A model generated the notes under the pieces. The model saw only the letters and a program-made list of their open reading frames with translations, was not told the origin of the DNA and ran no database searches. A stretch of 64,000 bases of DNA from Gigaspora margarita. Lineage: Eukaryota > Glomeromycota > Glomeromycetes > Diversisporales > Gigasporaceae. Below, piece after piece: positions 38,400 through 49,412 of this stretch. The position numbers were made by a program, and so were the translations under genes. Numbering within the stretch: position 1 is the stretch's first letter; the number at the start of each line of letters is the position of its first letter. The stretch spans positions 406,079 through 470,078 of the forward strand of contig WTPW01000144.1 of the NCBI GenBank assembly GCA_009809945.1. The letters are read 5' to 3'.

Positions 38400-39330
38400 T
38401 TTTCTCTCTTTGGTGCTTTATCATTACCCTTTTCCACTGCCTTACCCTTTTTCACCCTTTTTCTCTTTCTTTTTATATCTTCTTGCTCCCTTTCTTTTTT
38501 CACCTTTATATCTTCATCCACATCCTCTTTTTCAACTTATTCAACTTCAATTCTACCATCACCACCTTTATCACCCTCACCCTCCTCAACACTAGTCTCT
38601 TCTGGAGTTGTAAATTCTAGAGGCTAGTTTCACTACCTTTCGAAGTAGAAGCTTCAGTTGTTGCCCCTGTTGTTGCTATTGTTGCTCCTGTTGCTTTTGT
38701 TGCTACTTTTGATGTTGCTGCTTTTGATGTTGCTGCTTTTGATGTTGATGCTGTTGCTGCTTTTGATGTTAATGCTTTGCTGCTTTTGATGTTGCTGCTT
38801 TTAATGTTGTTGCTGTTGTAGTTGTTGATGTTGTTGTTGCTTCTGCTGTTTGTTTTTTAATGCCATTCTTAGTATAGCCGATAATGATGTTGATGCTGCT
38901 ATGGACTTGGAAGTGATGATTCACTGCTTCGTGGTGTTTCCATTGGTTTTATACAACCGCTACTTTTTCTACTTTTTTTCATTCTCAAACCATCATCACT
39001 CTTATTCTCATTGGTATTAGCCTTACTTCTTTTTCGTCTCGAACTACCAGAATGACCCTTACTCTCAGCCTCCCAGGTATGACTTCTTTTTCTTTTTATA
39101 TTTTTTTTTGTTTTTTTTTCTTCTTTTTCGTGGGTTCTCCTCTCTACGGGAAAAATCAGCATCAAACCCAGGATCCAGTATATTGTATCTTCTAGGGCCT
39201 CATCGAATAATGCCCAACTTGGGCAATCTGGTAGTGGTACACATTCAGTATCAATATGATCACTATAGTGCTGTTCGAATATTCTTTTGTTTTTAGCTGA
39301 AGCCATTTGACGTATGGATCTATTAATTTA
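38400..39330 (-). pseudogene. Hypothetical protein, low-complexity C-terminal part
   Basis: Reading right to left, an open frame from 39306 starts MASAKNKRIFEQHYSDHI, continues through CVPLPDCPSWALF and a Lys/Arg/Ser-rich tract, and stops at 38899. Left of it, in shifted frames, come a Thr/Ala/Lys repeat (TSKAATSKAA, from 38650-38850) and a charged tail (VEEGEGDKGGDG then EDIKRKRKRVKKG, to 38400). A possible splice acceptor (TTAATAG) lies near 39328. The composition suggests a nuclear, disordered protein. Frameshifts and one in-frame stop indicate decay. Family not recognised. Confidence 0.4.
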
Positions 39331-39464
39331 TAAAACAACTGTTTTAACTAGATAATATATATTAGACATATTAAGAAAATCATTATTGAAATACATTAAC
39401 TCAAATTATGGAATTAAATTAGCCAATATTACAATATATACATCTTTGAGAATAATATACTTAC

Positions 39465-39670
39465 ATGGGCCCATGCTACCATTTATTGATACAAACCAAC
39501 TTTCTTCCTTCCTCCTTCTCCTCATCTGTAACCCATTCCTCGACCGAATAGTATACATTACCACCTTTGTTTATTGTCAACAACTCCAAATCGTCCCATG
39601 AATAATGCCTTATTTTTTTATTTCCTGATTTGATCAAAAATGTCAAACCTCTACGACTCCTTTTCCTCTT
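39465..39670 (-). pseudogene. Probable exon of the same broken gene
   Basis: Minus-strand open segment beginning right after a T-rich tract and TTAG (39671-39674), and ending at a strong donor CAT|GTAAGT (donor at 39459-39464). It reads KRKRSRRGLTFLIKSG, then HYSWDDLELLTINKGGNVYY, then VEEWVTDEEKEEGRKLV, with an in-frame TAG at 39476-39478. A one-base shift would read through to the donor. Splice signals on both sides favour an exon; the stop suggests a pseudogene. The family is not recognised. Confidence 0.45.
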
Positions 39671-39744
39671 CTAATTATTTTATAAAAAAAACAATAATAA
39701 AAAATAATAGTTTAAATAAAATTTACACAAAAACAAACTTTATA

Positions 39745-42069
39745 CAGTCAGATCTCTCTATAGTCACACCTCACATAGTCACACCCAGTGTTGGAAATCT
39801 TATGTTCTCATGTTCTCATGAGAACATCACTTTTAATTTGAGAACATTTACAAAATTTAAGATGTTCTCTATTAAATTTTTTTTGAGAACATTAAGTTTG
39901 AAAAAAATGTTCTCTATATAAATATATAAAGTAATAAAAAATTATTTTATTAATATAGTAGTTTAAATAATTAAGTTTATAAATATTTAATTGTTAGTTG
40001 TAAAAATAGAAGACAATTTAGTGTTTTTGAATTACAGAAAGATTTTGGATAATACAATTTATTGGGTTATTCATTCCTAGTTTTGGTGTAATATAGTTGC
40101 ATAGCTACATTATTCTACAGTACTGGATAGCAAAATGCATCCACTTTTTCAATAAAACTTTAAATCATTATAACTTTTTTAAAACAAGTTAAATCAAAAA
40201 ATCCTTTGACAAATTGATAGATTTTTTTTGCTTAACTACATTTCTGTCAAAGGATTTTTTTTGCTTTTTGTTTTAAGGAAGTTATTAAAGTTAAAGTTTG
40301 TAATGATTTTAAAAATTGCCATTTAATATAAAAAAAAGAAAATATATATATATTTAATTGACCAATTAGAATCAATTGCATCAAAATTAGCCAATCTAAA
40401 TTGATAATTTAAGAATCAAAATTTGTGCTCTATATAAATAAATCAGATGTCTTATGCTGTCCAGTACTATACAAACTTTAATATACTGGTACTTATAATA
40501 TTATTATATTGAATACAAATTAAATCAATATTTAATTTAAGTTTTCAGAGATGATAATATAAATTTTTTACAAGAAAATTACTTAGCAAATATTTAGTTA
40601 TTATAATTTTAAACTTTAATGCTACATTTAAAATTTATATTAAAAATCTTTTGAATTTATAAATTCAATAAATTCACTATAATGAAGAAGAATAATATAT
40701 TATATTTACTATATTTATTTATTTAAATTTTAAACTTTAGTGCTATATTTTAAAATTTGTATTAAAAATCTTTTGAATTTATAAATTCAATAAATTCACT
40801 ATAGTGAAGAAGAATAATATATTATATTTACTATATTTATTTATTTAAATATTTAAGAAACATTAAAGGCTTATCTAAAAACCAAATATACAAGCTGAAT
40901 TAAACCAATAACATCTCCAACATTATATAAAAGCTTAAAATATTAAATTGTTTTTTTTTAAAAAATGTATGAATTATAGTTTTATTTTTTTTAAATAATT
41001 TAGCTTTGTTTATAAATTTTAGTTAATAAATTATATTCTTTTTTATTTTACTGTTAATAATTTTTTAAATATATTAATTAAAAATTAAAATTAAAAAAAA
41101 TAAAAGAAGTCTAAAAGTATAAGTTAAGAGAAAGAATAAAGAAAGAAAATAATTGATAAAAGAGAAAGTGAGTATGAAAAAGAAAGAGAGAAAAAAAGGG
41201 AGAGAGAAAGAGAAAGAAAAAGAGAAAAAGAGAGAGAAAAAGAGAGAGAGAAAGAAAATTTTTTTTTTTATTTGAGAATATAAAAAAAATTTTGAGAACA
41301 TTAAATTAAATAAATATGTTCTCATGAGAACATAAATTTCAAAACAGATTTCTAACACTGGTCACACCTCTATATAAGCACCCAATATTGTGCAACAGAT
41401 TTAAATATAGTAAAAAAACCTTCTTATAGTCACAAATCACCTATAATCACTATCACAAAAAATTTTGATTTTTTTATCAATTTTATTAAAATAAAAACTC
41501 TCTTTATAGTCACCAATTTGACCAAAAATGCATTAAAAAAATCTGATTGGCCAATATTCATATTTATGTTTATTTAAAATATTCTATTAAAAATTCTTAA
41601 AGGTTTGATAGCAAATAACTTTTGATGCAGCAGTCCGATTTAAATGAAACAACTACCAAAATGTTTGTCTTGAAGAGACGATTCTAATGAGCCTAAAATC
41701 ATTAAATACAATCACAGGCTCCTGTGATCATTAAGAATTTGTGTTACTTCACATGTTTAAGAATTGACTAAATTTAAATATCTAGCCAAAAAATCCTTAA
41801 TGATCTTAGCATTTTGTAGCTAGATTTGATAATTTTACACTCTTTAAAAAACACTCTAGTGGTCATTTTATCCAAATTGGGGCCACTGGATCAAAAGTTA
41901 TTTATATCAAATATTTTAAGTTTTTAATAGTATTTCAAATATGCACAAATATATTACTAATTAACCTTTGGTCATGTGACTATAACAAAGTATTTTATTT
42001 ATAGTCACACCTCTATACAATTACTAAAATAAGGCATGACTAACTTGTGATTATAGAGAGGTCTGACTG
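39745..42069. mobile_element. pogo/Tc1-like TA-flanked MITE, copy 3, carrying a nested hAT element
   Basis: Left end CAGTCAGATCTCTCTATAG and right end the inverse of CAGTCAGACCTCTCTATAA, TA at 39743-39744 and 42070-42071. Subtracting the nested 1575-bp element and its 8-bp duplication leaves 742 bp, exactly the length of copy 2. The palindromic module lies near 41635-41715, with the palindrome itself mutated (GTTTGTCTTGAAGAGACG). Confidence 0.88.
39786..41360. mobile_element. 1575-bp hAT-type element with ATGTTCTC repeats, 8-bp TSD
   Basis: Ends CAGTGTTGGAAATCT and the inverse of CAGTGTTAGAAATCT, flanked by a perfect GTCACACC duplication at 39778-39785 and 41361-41368. The other pogo-like copies show the empty site. 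ATGTTCTCATGAGAACAT palindromes sit subterminally at both ends. The interior has a ~125-bp direct duplication (about 40610-40725 and 40735-40850) and a GA-rich tract (41130-41260). No transposase; ends are shared with 3684-3891. Confidence 0.88.
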
Positions 42070-42405
42070 TATCATTCTTATCTTATTCACTTTAGTATTT
42101 CTTCCAATTTGGGCATGATTGTGGGCCTTTTTTGCACTATTAGAGTTTATCGTCTCAGTGCGTTTCTGTGTCTTGTAGTGTTGTTTTAAGATTTTTTAAT
42201 CATGCCAGTATCCAGGTAACTTCTTGGTAATTGCCAGTATTAAATGTTTTTTAATATCATTTCTTTGCGATTTCTATTTCTTTGCCAGATCCGGTTTTTG
42301 GGACATTAATTGGCCTCCTTTAATTAATACCGTAATTTCATTCTATAAAACAAAAAAAAAAGATAAAAAAAAAACAGAAAAAAAGAATGATTATAATATA
42401 TTTAC

Positions 42406-42650
42406 CTGAAGATAAAACAATTGTCCCTAGTTAATGGACTCAGTGGCCTGCTACCAGATGAACTGCTAGAACTTTTCTCACTGCTACTACTTATCAAACT
42501 TCTGCTACTTGTACTAGACCTTCTATCTCTTCCAATTTTATCATCGCTACTAGTAGTGCTTGCACTATTAGTAATATTTGGGCTTGGTGTTTTTACTTTT
42601 TTCTTTTTTTCTTGGCTTGGACAGTAGCGATTGCAACTGCAATCGCTACG
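42406..42650 (-). pseudogene. Possible Ser-rich exon
   Basis: Minus-strand open segment with CNRYCPSQEKKKK, then TPSPNITNSASTTSSDD, then a Ser-rich run, ending PLSPLTRDNCFIF at a donor-like AG|GTAAAT (42401-42407). It could be an upstream exon of the broken gene to its left, which would place the nested MITE pair in an intron. However, the phase does not join cleanly to the 39465-39670 segment. It also overlaps a 12-bp palindrome (GTAGCGATTGCA and inverse), so repeat origin is possible. Confidence 0.3.
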
Positions 42651-42683
42651 AATATCAACTCTGTATCTACTAAAATACTATTA

Positions 42684-42857
42684 GCCCTCCCCAAACTAGT
42701 ATTTATGGTGGACAGGTTTTGTATCAGTTTCGGAAGGTTATTAGATTTGAAAACATTATAAACTATTAGATCTATATATCAGGTACCAACTTGGTAGATT
42801 AAGTTTTTATCAGATTTGACAGGTTATCGATTTTAACAGGATCAGTTTGGGGAGGGC
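42684..42857. mobile_element. ~174-bp MITE with GCCCTCCCCAAACT ends
   Basis: Left GCCCTCCCCAAACT and right AGTTTGGGGAGGGC form a perfect 14-bp inverted pair around an AT-rich interior with several CAGGTT-like motifs. A target duplication was not resolved. Confidence 0.65.
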
Positions 42858-43399
42858 CAACAGTATATAAAGTTTATAATTAATTAATGATGATAAATTA
42901 CTATATCAGCCTATTATAAATCTTATATTTTTGTTTCTATGTTTTTTTGACCTCTTTTGTGCTATCTTGCTGCTTTCATCTTTGGAAGTTTCTTTTCTTT
43001 GCCCATTTTATCAAGAGAGAAAGAAAACAAAAGAGAAAGAAAATGAAAGAACTAATGGTTCTACACAAATAGCTGTATTTTCTTTAATGACTATACTGTG
43101 TTCTGAAGCAATTTTATAGTTAGGAATAAAAGAACGTTGATGCATAAAAAAGAAAACGAGAAAAAAAGAAAATGAGAGAGAAAAAAAATAAGAGAGAAAG
43201 AAATATGAGAGAATTGATATATGTATGTATGTATATATGTGTATATATATGTGTAAAATGTTAATTTAATGTGGAATTGAAAATGATGAAGAAAAATTCT
43301 TGGGAATGTTACCATCTTTTTTATAATTTTGATGGGCTATATGGTAATTATCTTCTGCATTGTTTTATTTTTTTGATATTGAATTAAAATTTTCTAATA
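42858..43399. other. Low-complexity AT/GA-rich stretch
   Basis: GA-rich tracts (43010-43050, 43140-43210) and TATG-type microsatellite (43220-43255). No convincing gene. Confidence 0.4.
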
Positions 43400-45250
43400 A
43401 TACCTTTTATTTGAGCGAATATTAATATTGTTATAATAACATTAATTAAATAAATGATTACATTAAAATAATACACCTTTTATATACCCTTTGCTTAAAT
43501 GATATATGATCAACTTGATTGTCACATGTATTATCTTTGGCCTCAAATAAAAATTAATTATAAATATTACTATCGAAGTAATATCAATGATTAAATAAAG
43601 GATTATATTAAAATAATTTACCTTCTATTTAAATGATATGTTATCAACTTAATACTAAAATGAAAATTGAACAATATAAAAAATTATATTTAATATCATT
43701 ATAATATCAATAAATACACAACTTGTATTAATGTTATTAATTAAATAATTAATTACATTAAAACAATTTACCTTTATTTACTTGAATGATATGCATGTAA
43801 TTAGGGTATTGTTTCCTTGACCCTAGATAAATAAATAAAAAAAACAATGCCAAATCTTTGACGATTCCTATTCATATAGCCAATATAATACACAATTTAT
43901 ATTAATTTTGTATTGCTTAATATCATTAATTAAATAATTGATTACATTAAAACAATTTACTTTTATTTGCTTGAATAATATGTATATAATTGGGTATTGT
44001 TTCCTTGATCTTAGATAAAAAATAAAAAATAATACCAAATCTTTGACGATTCCTATTCATATAGCTAATATAATACACAATTTATATTAATATTGTATCA
44101 CTTAATTTTATTAATTAAATAATTGATTACATTAAAACAATTTACCTTTATTCGCTTGAATGATATGCATATGATCTGGTATTGTTTCCTTGACCTTAGA
44201 TAAATAAATAAACCAAAGCCAATAAAATATACAATTTATATTAATATCATATCACTTAATTTATTAATTAAATAATTGATTACATTAAAACAATTTACCT
44301 TTATTCACTTGAATGATATGCATGCAATTGGGTATTGTTTTCTTGACCTTAGATAAATAAATAAAAACAATGCCAAATCTTTAACGATTCCTATTCATGT
44401 GGCTGATATAATACACAATTTATATTAACATCGTATTGCTTAATATCATTAATTAAATAATTGATTATATTAAAAAATTTACCTTTATTCACTTGAACAA
44501 TATGTGATCAGGGTATTTTTTCCTTGATCTTAGATAAATAAATAAAAAACAATGCCAAATCTTTGACGATTCCTATTCATGTAGCTGATATAATACACAA
44601 TTTATATTAATATCATATCACTTAATATTATTAATTAAATAATTGATTATATTAAAACAATTTATTTTATTTGCTTGAATAATATGCGTGTGATCGAAGT
44701 ACTATTTCCTTGACCTTAGATAAATAAATAAACCAAAGCTGATATAATACACAATTTATATTAATATCATATTGCTTAATTTTGGCACGCATGAATTCTG
44801 TGCTAGATTATGTTGATCATGTGCCCAAACTGCAAATCAGATTTCAAGATCAGGTGTAACATAACACAATCATAAAATTTCAAAACAACCTGTTCGTTTT
44901 GTCAAAAATCGCTTATTTACCAAAAGTTTGCATAAAAAACTACCTTTAATGCACTAATAAAAAGTTCTCCTTGAACGATTTTACTATAAGCCTTGCTAAC
45001 CTTGAATCCTAACCCTACCCTAACCCTAACATTAACAAAATTCAAAAAATTTGCTTGCGCCACATGATTGATATAACCTGGCACAGAATTCATATGTGCT
45101 TAATTTTATTAATTAAATAATTGATTACATTAAAATGATTTACTTTTATTTACTTGAATGATATGCATACGATCATAGTATTGTTTTCTTGATCTTAGAT
45201 AAAAAATAAACCAATGCCAAATTTTTGCAATTCCTATTCATATAGCCGAT
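43400..45250. repeat. Tandem array, ~187-bp unit
   Basis: Units contain AATTGATTACATTAAAACAA, TTTACCTTTATTCACTTGAA, TTGTTTCCTTGACCTTAGAT, CCAAATCTTTGACGATTCC and AATACACAATTTATATTAAT. The TTTACCTTTATT phrase recurs at about 43768, 43955, 44142, 44291, 44478 and 44661, giving 187 bp with one ~150-bp unit. A MITE (44785-45099) interrupts it, and one more unit follows to 45250. Confidence 0.85.
44785..45099. mobile_element. 315-bp MITE inserted in the 187-bp array
   Basis: Left GGCACGCATGAATTCTGTGC and right the inverse of GCACATATGAATTCTGTGCC. Flanking TTAATTTT occurs on both sides, an 8-9-bp duplication (hAT or MULE size). The core carries AAACTACCTTTAATGCAC, then CTTGAACGATTTTACTATA, then CCTAACCCTACCCTAACCC, as in the other CCCTAA-core MITEs. 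Confidence 0.75.
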
Positions 45251-45479
45251 TGTTTCAAGGTAATGTGCTATATATAATATGATTTAAAAACAATAATTTG
45301 AATACAAAAAAGATAATCAATATTAGCCTGGACAATTTAATATATATTAATATATTACTATAATATATTTAGTTAAATAAAAAATAAACATGTATTAAAA
45401 AATGTATGGAAGAAATTCTTTTTGTTCAAAAAATATGTTTATTAAATATTCAGCATACCAGTATATATTTTTGTAGAAT

Positions 45480-45845
45480 ATCACCCCCATTTCTTTCCTT
45501 GTTATTGTCTTTATCACGTTTCTCTTTGACTTCTTTGACTGCATGTGTATTTTGTTGAATATTGCCTCGAATAGTTGAAAATAGTTTATTTGTTACAGTT
45601 TTGACATGTTTATCTTTAAATTTCCAAAAATCTTTGTTCCATTAGAGATGTTTATGCAATAAAAGTTTGAAGAATTCTGCTCTAATCCATATACAAAATG
45701 TATTACTTTGTTAAAATTTTCATGTTTATCTTTTTTCAAAGTTTTCACTTGAGAAGGTATTTGACAATCAGTAAAGTCAAAAATTTTTGAAGAATTCTGT
45801 GTGTATCTTCAATAGCATTTCTGTGTTCATAATATTACAATATTT
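45480..45845 (-). pseudogene. Unidentified coding remnant
   Basis: In two minus-strand frames: DFTDCQIPSQVKTLKKDK then NKVIHFVYGLEQNSSNF (about 45655-45790), then after a shift WNKDFWKFKDKHVKTV, LFSTIRGNIQQN and AVKEVKEKRDKDNNKE (about 45480-45640). The composition is protein-like and non-repetitive. Family not recognised. It may be the tail of another mobile element, because it lies between an array and the TNP2 relic. Confidence 0.4.
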
Positions 45846-47404
45846 TGGTATATTATTTTTGTAATATATTTGAATTATATGTGCCTTCATTTAGAAGAAG
45901 AAAAAAAAAGCGTTCCAGAAAGAAAAGAATTAATGCATTTTGAAAAAAAACAGGCTAAATTATTGTTTACATCATATTTATATTACAGAAAAAATTATTG
46001 ATTTTTCAGTAGCCAAATCGATCAAATTTGTTGCATATCCTTAATTTGAGTTCCGATTATTGACTTAATTTGAATTTTGATCATTGATTGAATATTACTG
46101 TATTGTTTTTATGTATTTATTTATTTATTTCAAAAAAGTACTTAAGACGACATTTGTATCATACATTTTAATATCAAAAAATTCAGCAAAACAATAAAAT
46201 ATTAGCTGATATAACAGTAAAACACTAATCTGATATAATTATAAAAAATAAACTGATATAATAGTAAATAATAATGTCATTATCCACAAAAAAAGTAATA
46301 TGTAATTGCCCAAAATGTAATAGAAGATTAGTTAATCCAAGAACATGACAAGAACATATTGGCCTAACTGATATAGGAACATCTACTAGAGTCACTAAGC
46401 AATTAACTTCATCAAAACGTAAACATGTGAAAGAACCACTTTCAGAATTCCAAAAACCTGATAGTTCAGAAGGTGAAGATTCTGAAGATAAAGGTTCGAA
46501 TAGAAATGGTTCTAAAAAAAATGATTCAAAAAGTGAAGATTCAGAAAGTGAAGATTCGGAAAGTGAAGATTTAGAAAGTGAAGGCTCGGATAACAATGGA
46601 TCTGAAGATGATGATTCTGAAAGCAGTGGCTCAGATAATAGCAATGATAGTACAACTAGTAAATCAGATTAAGAAGATAGCACTGGATCAAGCACCGATG
46701 CTATAAGCTTGTTTCTAGAAGATAACTTTGATGAACAATCACCATTATCTAGAAGAGCAGCTAAAAAAAATTTAAACAAATATTATCTGATGCTGATAAT
46801 AAAGAAAAAATAAGCATTGATCTATCATTAGAAGGACAAAACACCATTTGACATATATCAACCATCAGATGATGATAAAAATATATTATTTGAAGAACCT
46901 GAAGCAGCTGAAGAGCCAGATGATACTACTTTTCCAAATGATTCTTCAAATAATCCAAATTATTCAAATGATACTGGAAATGAATTGTCAACTGATTCAC
47001 AAAAAAGTTATAAATCTATTAATTTTGCTCCACCAGAAATTGATCCTAAAATTTTTGATCAACCGTTCAATTCTGATGATTATTCAATTTATTGGATTAT
47101 CTTATGGATTATGAAATTTTAGCAACATTTCAATATATCTGATACTGGTACCAAAGTATTAATCAAGTTTATATACTCATTGCTTGAACATTTTAGCATT
47201 AATAAAGCTGTTAGGTTTCCAACTTCTATGCACACAGTCAAATCTTCTTTAGGTATCTCAACCCTATATCAAAAATATATTGTATGCTCAAAGTATCATA
47301 AACTCAATAATCTACTAGACATTAGAAATTATGAAGAAGATGATCAACTAGCATGTAAAAGCTGTATACTGTTGACCTATGAAAATACACAAAAATGGGC
47401 ATAA

Positions 47405-48110
47405 CTCCGATCCAATAATCAGAATTCGATGAAACAACTTCCATTCAACTCAGCTCGATGAGATGGTTCGAATGAGCTATAGATCATCCCTGTATGACCA
47501 CTGGTTGCCAAGATCAGAACCAATGAATAATCAAGTATAGGATCTACAATTTGATTGGCTAGGAGATCTACTGCGCGCCAAAGTGCATATATGGCATTTA
47601 TAAAGCATGTCATATTTATAGTATATATACTCTATATTTTATTTATAACACATATGTCATTTATTTCATATATTACATTTATATTATTTATACTATATAT
47701 TTTATTAGTAGTAGATATAGCATATATTGCACATGTAATAGATATAGCCCGTTACATTTGTGAAAAACAAAAATGTATAAAAGCAGCTAATGTGGACCCC
47801 AAGTTCAACATCGAGTCTTTATACTCTTTCAATAAATAAAACATTTATTTACTACACAAATTAAACAGTTACTAGTATCTTCATATACTTTTAATTGTTG
47901 CTTCTTTCATATTGCAAATTACCATAAATCTTCTTTGTTAAGTTTTCTTGAAAAACACCTTTCACCTTAGTTAAATCATAGTAACAAGTGAGGTTACACA
48001 AAGTGATCACTATTTAAGGTCACTCTAGTTACCTACTATCTTAAAAGAAGTAGATATAGGATAACAATACATATAGAATATCCCAATCATAGATCACAAT
48101 CACAAAGATC
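47405..48110. mobile_element. Insertion in the TNP2 relic, LTR-like, type unresolved
   Basis: About 700 bp that interrupts the transposase reading. It opens with a variant of the palindromic module (CCGATCCAATAATCAG, then CTCGATGAGATGGTTCG near 47455-47475). Then come AT-rich sequence, a TATAAAAG box-like motif near 47777 and AATAAA near 47833, the order expected of an LTR promoter and polyadenylation signal. No terminal duplication could be fixed, so a solo LTR is only a possibility. Confidence 0.4.
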
Positions 48111-49412
48111 AGTATGCAATGAACCACTATCAGAGTTAATAAAAACAAAAAAAAGGTACTTTATTACAACCATTAAAACTTTATTCAATTGGAAGTATAA
48201 AGCAACAACTTTATATGATATATCAGCGAGCAGGTTTTGAAGTAATGTTATAGCATTCAGGAAACAGAAATGTTCTAGATAGAATTTTTTCAGACATCTA
48301 TAAGGGTAATGTCTGGAAAAATTTCACTATAGATTCTGAAAATCCAAGTCCATTTTTTACAGATAATACTCTTGATAACCATATCTTAATATCAATTAGT
48401 TTTAATCATTCGATTATACAATTTATAGTTTCAGAGTAATATATGAGTTTTGTGTAATTTACTACATGAAGAACGATTCAAACCAAACAATATTTTAATA
48501 TTAGATATTATTCTGAGTTCAAATGAGCCTAGTAAACAACAAATAAATAATTATTTTGCACTAGTTGTCAATGAGTTGATTGAATTTTTCTTTGCTATAG
48601 AATTACCAGCAATATTAAATATAAAGATAGATAAAAGATATATATAGTATTAATATTATTGGCTAGTAATGTTCCTGCTGCAAGAAAAATTTGCAATTAT
48701 GCAAGTCATGCTGTAAAATGCTATCATTGCCCAAAATGTACAATGTATAATCATGGATCCAGAAGAAATTACTATAGTGGTTTTGAAGATATAGATAAAT
48801 AGTTTGATCTAGTAGATATTTCACAATATTTTTATGCAGCAAAGCAATGGTTATCCTATACAAATAACCAAAATCATAAAAATCATGTCAAAAAAACAGA
48901 AAAAAGATGGTCAGAACTATATCTGCTAAAGTATTTTGATTCAGTTACATTATAGTAGTCGATCTAATGCATTGCCTGTTCTTAGGTATCAGCAAGTGGA
49001 TAATGAAACAATGTATATTAGATCATGGTAAACTTAGCAAAGACAAACTTTCAAAAATTGAAACATATATAGCACATATTAAAGTGCTATCAGATATAGG
49101 ACATATTCTATCAAAAGTCGCATGTGAAGTAGAAGGGTTTAGTTAATTTACAGCCAATCAGTAGAGGGTATTCTATCAAGTGTATACTATTCTATGATGT
49201 GGGATTTGCTAGAACATGAAGATAGAGAAATTATTTTTAATTTCGTCTGTGCATGCAATTCATTAATAAACTGAATAGTCAAGCAAAGTGATCTATATGA
49301 AGCATATAATCAACTAATAAAAATGGTGCAATTAATTGAGGAACATTATAGTTCACACCTAATATCATCAAATATCTATTTATCCCTTCATATTAAGCAA
49401 TGTTGTCTAGAC

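Noticed and set aside
38410..38595. Plus-strand Pro/Phe/Leu-rich open frame
   Set aside because: It is the antisense of the charged, Lys/Glu-rich tail read on the minus strand.
42421..42627. Plus-strand Leu-rich open frame
   Set aside because: Antisense of the Ser-rich exon-like segment; Leu runs mirror Ser codons.
46225..46644. Minus-strand Ser/Leu/Glu-rich open frame
   Set aside because: Antisense shadow of the acidic tract of the TNP2 relic on the plus strand.
47555..47839. Plus-strand 94-codon open frame, Ile/Tyr-rich
   Set aside because: Hydrophobic repetition comes from the AT-rich TATA-type sequence of an insertion; better explained as LTR-like noncoding DNA.
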